Assembly (NCBI GenBank): GCA_017051695.1
Contig: JAFIDK010000008.1
Location: 1-64,000 of the forward strand
Origin: Algoriphagus aestuarii
Lineage (GTDB): Bacteria; Bacteroidota; Bacteroidia; Cytophagales; Cyclobacteriaceae
Direction: 5' to 3'
DNA length: 64,000 bases
Shown: piece after piece, positions 63,647 through 64,000 of the stretch
How the letters are laid out: every line of letters begins with the position of its first letter
How positions within the stretch are numbered: position 1 is the stretch's first letter
Translations under genes and position numbers: made by a program
Notes under the pieces: generated by a model
Told to the model about the DNA's origin: nothing
What the model saw: the letters and a program-made list of their open reading frames with translations, nothing else
Database searches by the model: none

Positions 63647-63822
63647 TAGTAATCAGATAAAACCTACATTTGGGTTCAAAAAAGGCCTTTTCATTTGAAA
63701 AAGCCTCATACCCAAAGTTATGAAAAACAAGCAAATTTTTGATAAAAAGCTTATTTAATCGTTTTTTTGCATTCCACTTTAAATTACTCGGAAAAAAATT
63801 TTTCCATAAATAAATTCTCCTA

Positions 63823-64000
63823 ATGGCATTTAACAAACGGGTCAAAATCAAGACCATCCTGGATGAAAGTCCGGTAGGAAAGGAAGTGACACTTATGGGC
63901 TGGGTACGTACCAAGCGAAGCAATAAAAATGTATCCTTTATAGCCTTAAATGACGGGTCTACGATCACTAATTACCAGATCGTGGCTGATCCCACTATTA
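63823..64000 (+). CDS. asnS: Asparagine-tRNA ligase, N-terminal part (partial)
   Basis: The frame opens at ATG 63823 (MAFNKRVKIKTILDESPVGK) and runs 59 codons to the right edge. EVTLMGWVRTKRSNKNVSFI and ALNDGSTITNYQIVAD are the anticodon-binding OB-fold segments of AsnS. The rest lies outside. It is divergent from rpoN with 176 bases between; this rpoN/asnS neighbourhood is frequently seen in Bacteroidota. Confidence 0.95.
   Translation, partial: MAFNKRVKIKTILDESPVGKEVTLMGWVRTKRSNKNVSFIALNDGSTITNYQIVADPTI

Overview
The window looks like chromosomal DNA of a marine or aquatic Bacteroidota species, most likely a Cytophagales / Cyclobacteriaceae (Algoriphagus-like) bacterium. The reasons are moderate GC content, almost no Shine-Dalgarno sites, many secreted and lipoprotein carbohydrate-active proteins, PorP/SprF with type IX secretion (T9SS) type-B sorting domains, RAYT/REP-like dispersed palindromes, and PVC-type cytochrome, DUF1593 and ThuA families. 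The genus is inferred from gene families only.

Layout. 1-5.3 kb is the 3' part of a rhamnose catabolic operon: the tail of an aldolase/dehydrogenase, a GntR regulator, a rhamnulokinase-like FGGY kinase and LutABC-like lactate oxidation proteins. 5.3-9.2 kb holds AlkB-like, VOC, Tat-exported NHL propeller, sugar isomerase and DUF2911 genes. 9.4-20.2 kb is a secreted polymer-degradation stretch: a PVC-type heme lipoprotein, an FG-GAP protein, two DUF1593 proteins, a GH18 chitinase-like lipoprotein and a sulfatase, with dispersed repeats between them. 20.4-24.1 kb is an accessory island: a three-gene toxin-antitoxin-like cassette (PemK-like fold, XRE-ImmA/IrrE, DUF4411/PIN), a small Cys-rich protein, a field of degenerate repeats, and a truncated FISUMP-domain fragment. 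24.4-28.8 kb carries another isomerase, an orphan histidine kinase, a secreted coiled-coil protein and a small membrane exporter. 28.9-33.7 kb has an ornithine cyclodeaminase-like enzyme, an NAD(P)-binding protein, a D-amino-acid oxidase-like protein and an N-acyl-D-amino-acid deacylase-like lipoprotein that lacks the usual HxH metal motif. 33.8-39.8 kb has an unknown secreted protein, a TPR histidine kinase with a LuxR-type response regulator, an alpha/beta hydrolase and DUF2461.

40.1-44.7 kb is a divergent sugar-oxidation cluster (isomerase, ThuA-like, PhyH-like, and Tat-exported Gfo/Idh oxidoreductase). 44.8-58.6 kb encodes PorP/SprF and three very large, mutually homologous T9SS type-B surface proteins, with yaaA between the first and second. 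58.7-64 kb is ordinary: an MFS transporter, a small lipoprotein, tRNA-Arg(ACG), an outer-membrane beta-barrel, a PAP2-like membrane protein, rpoN and the start of asnS.

Best candidates for something new: the three-gene cassette in its repeat-rich island, the duplicated-module T9SS surface proteins beside their own PorP/SprF, and the deacylase paralogue with a rebuilt metal site. Every functional statement here comes from reading motifs by eye; no database search was run.
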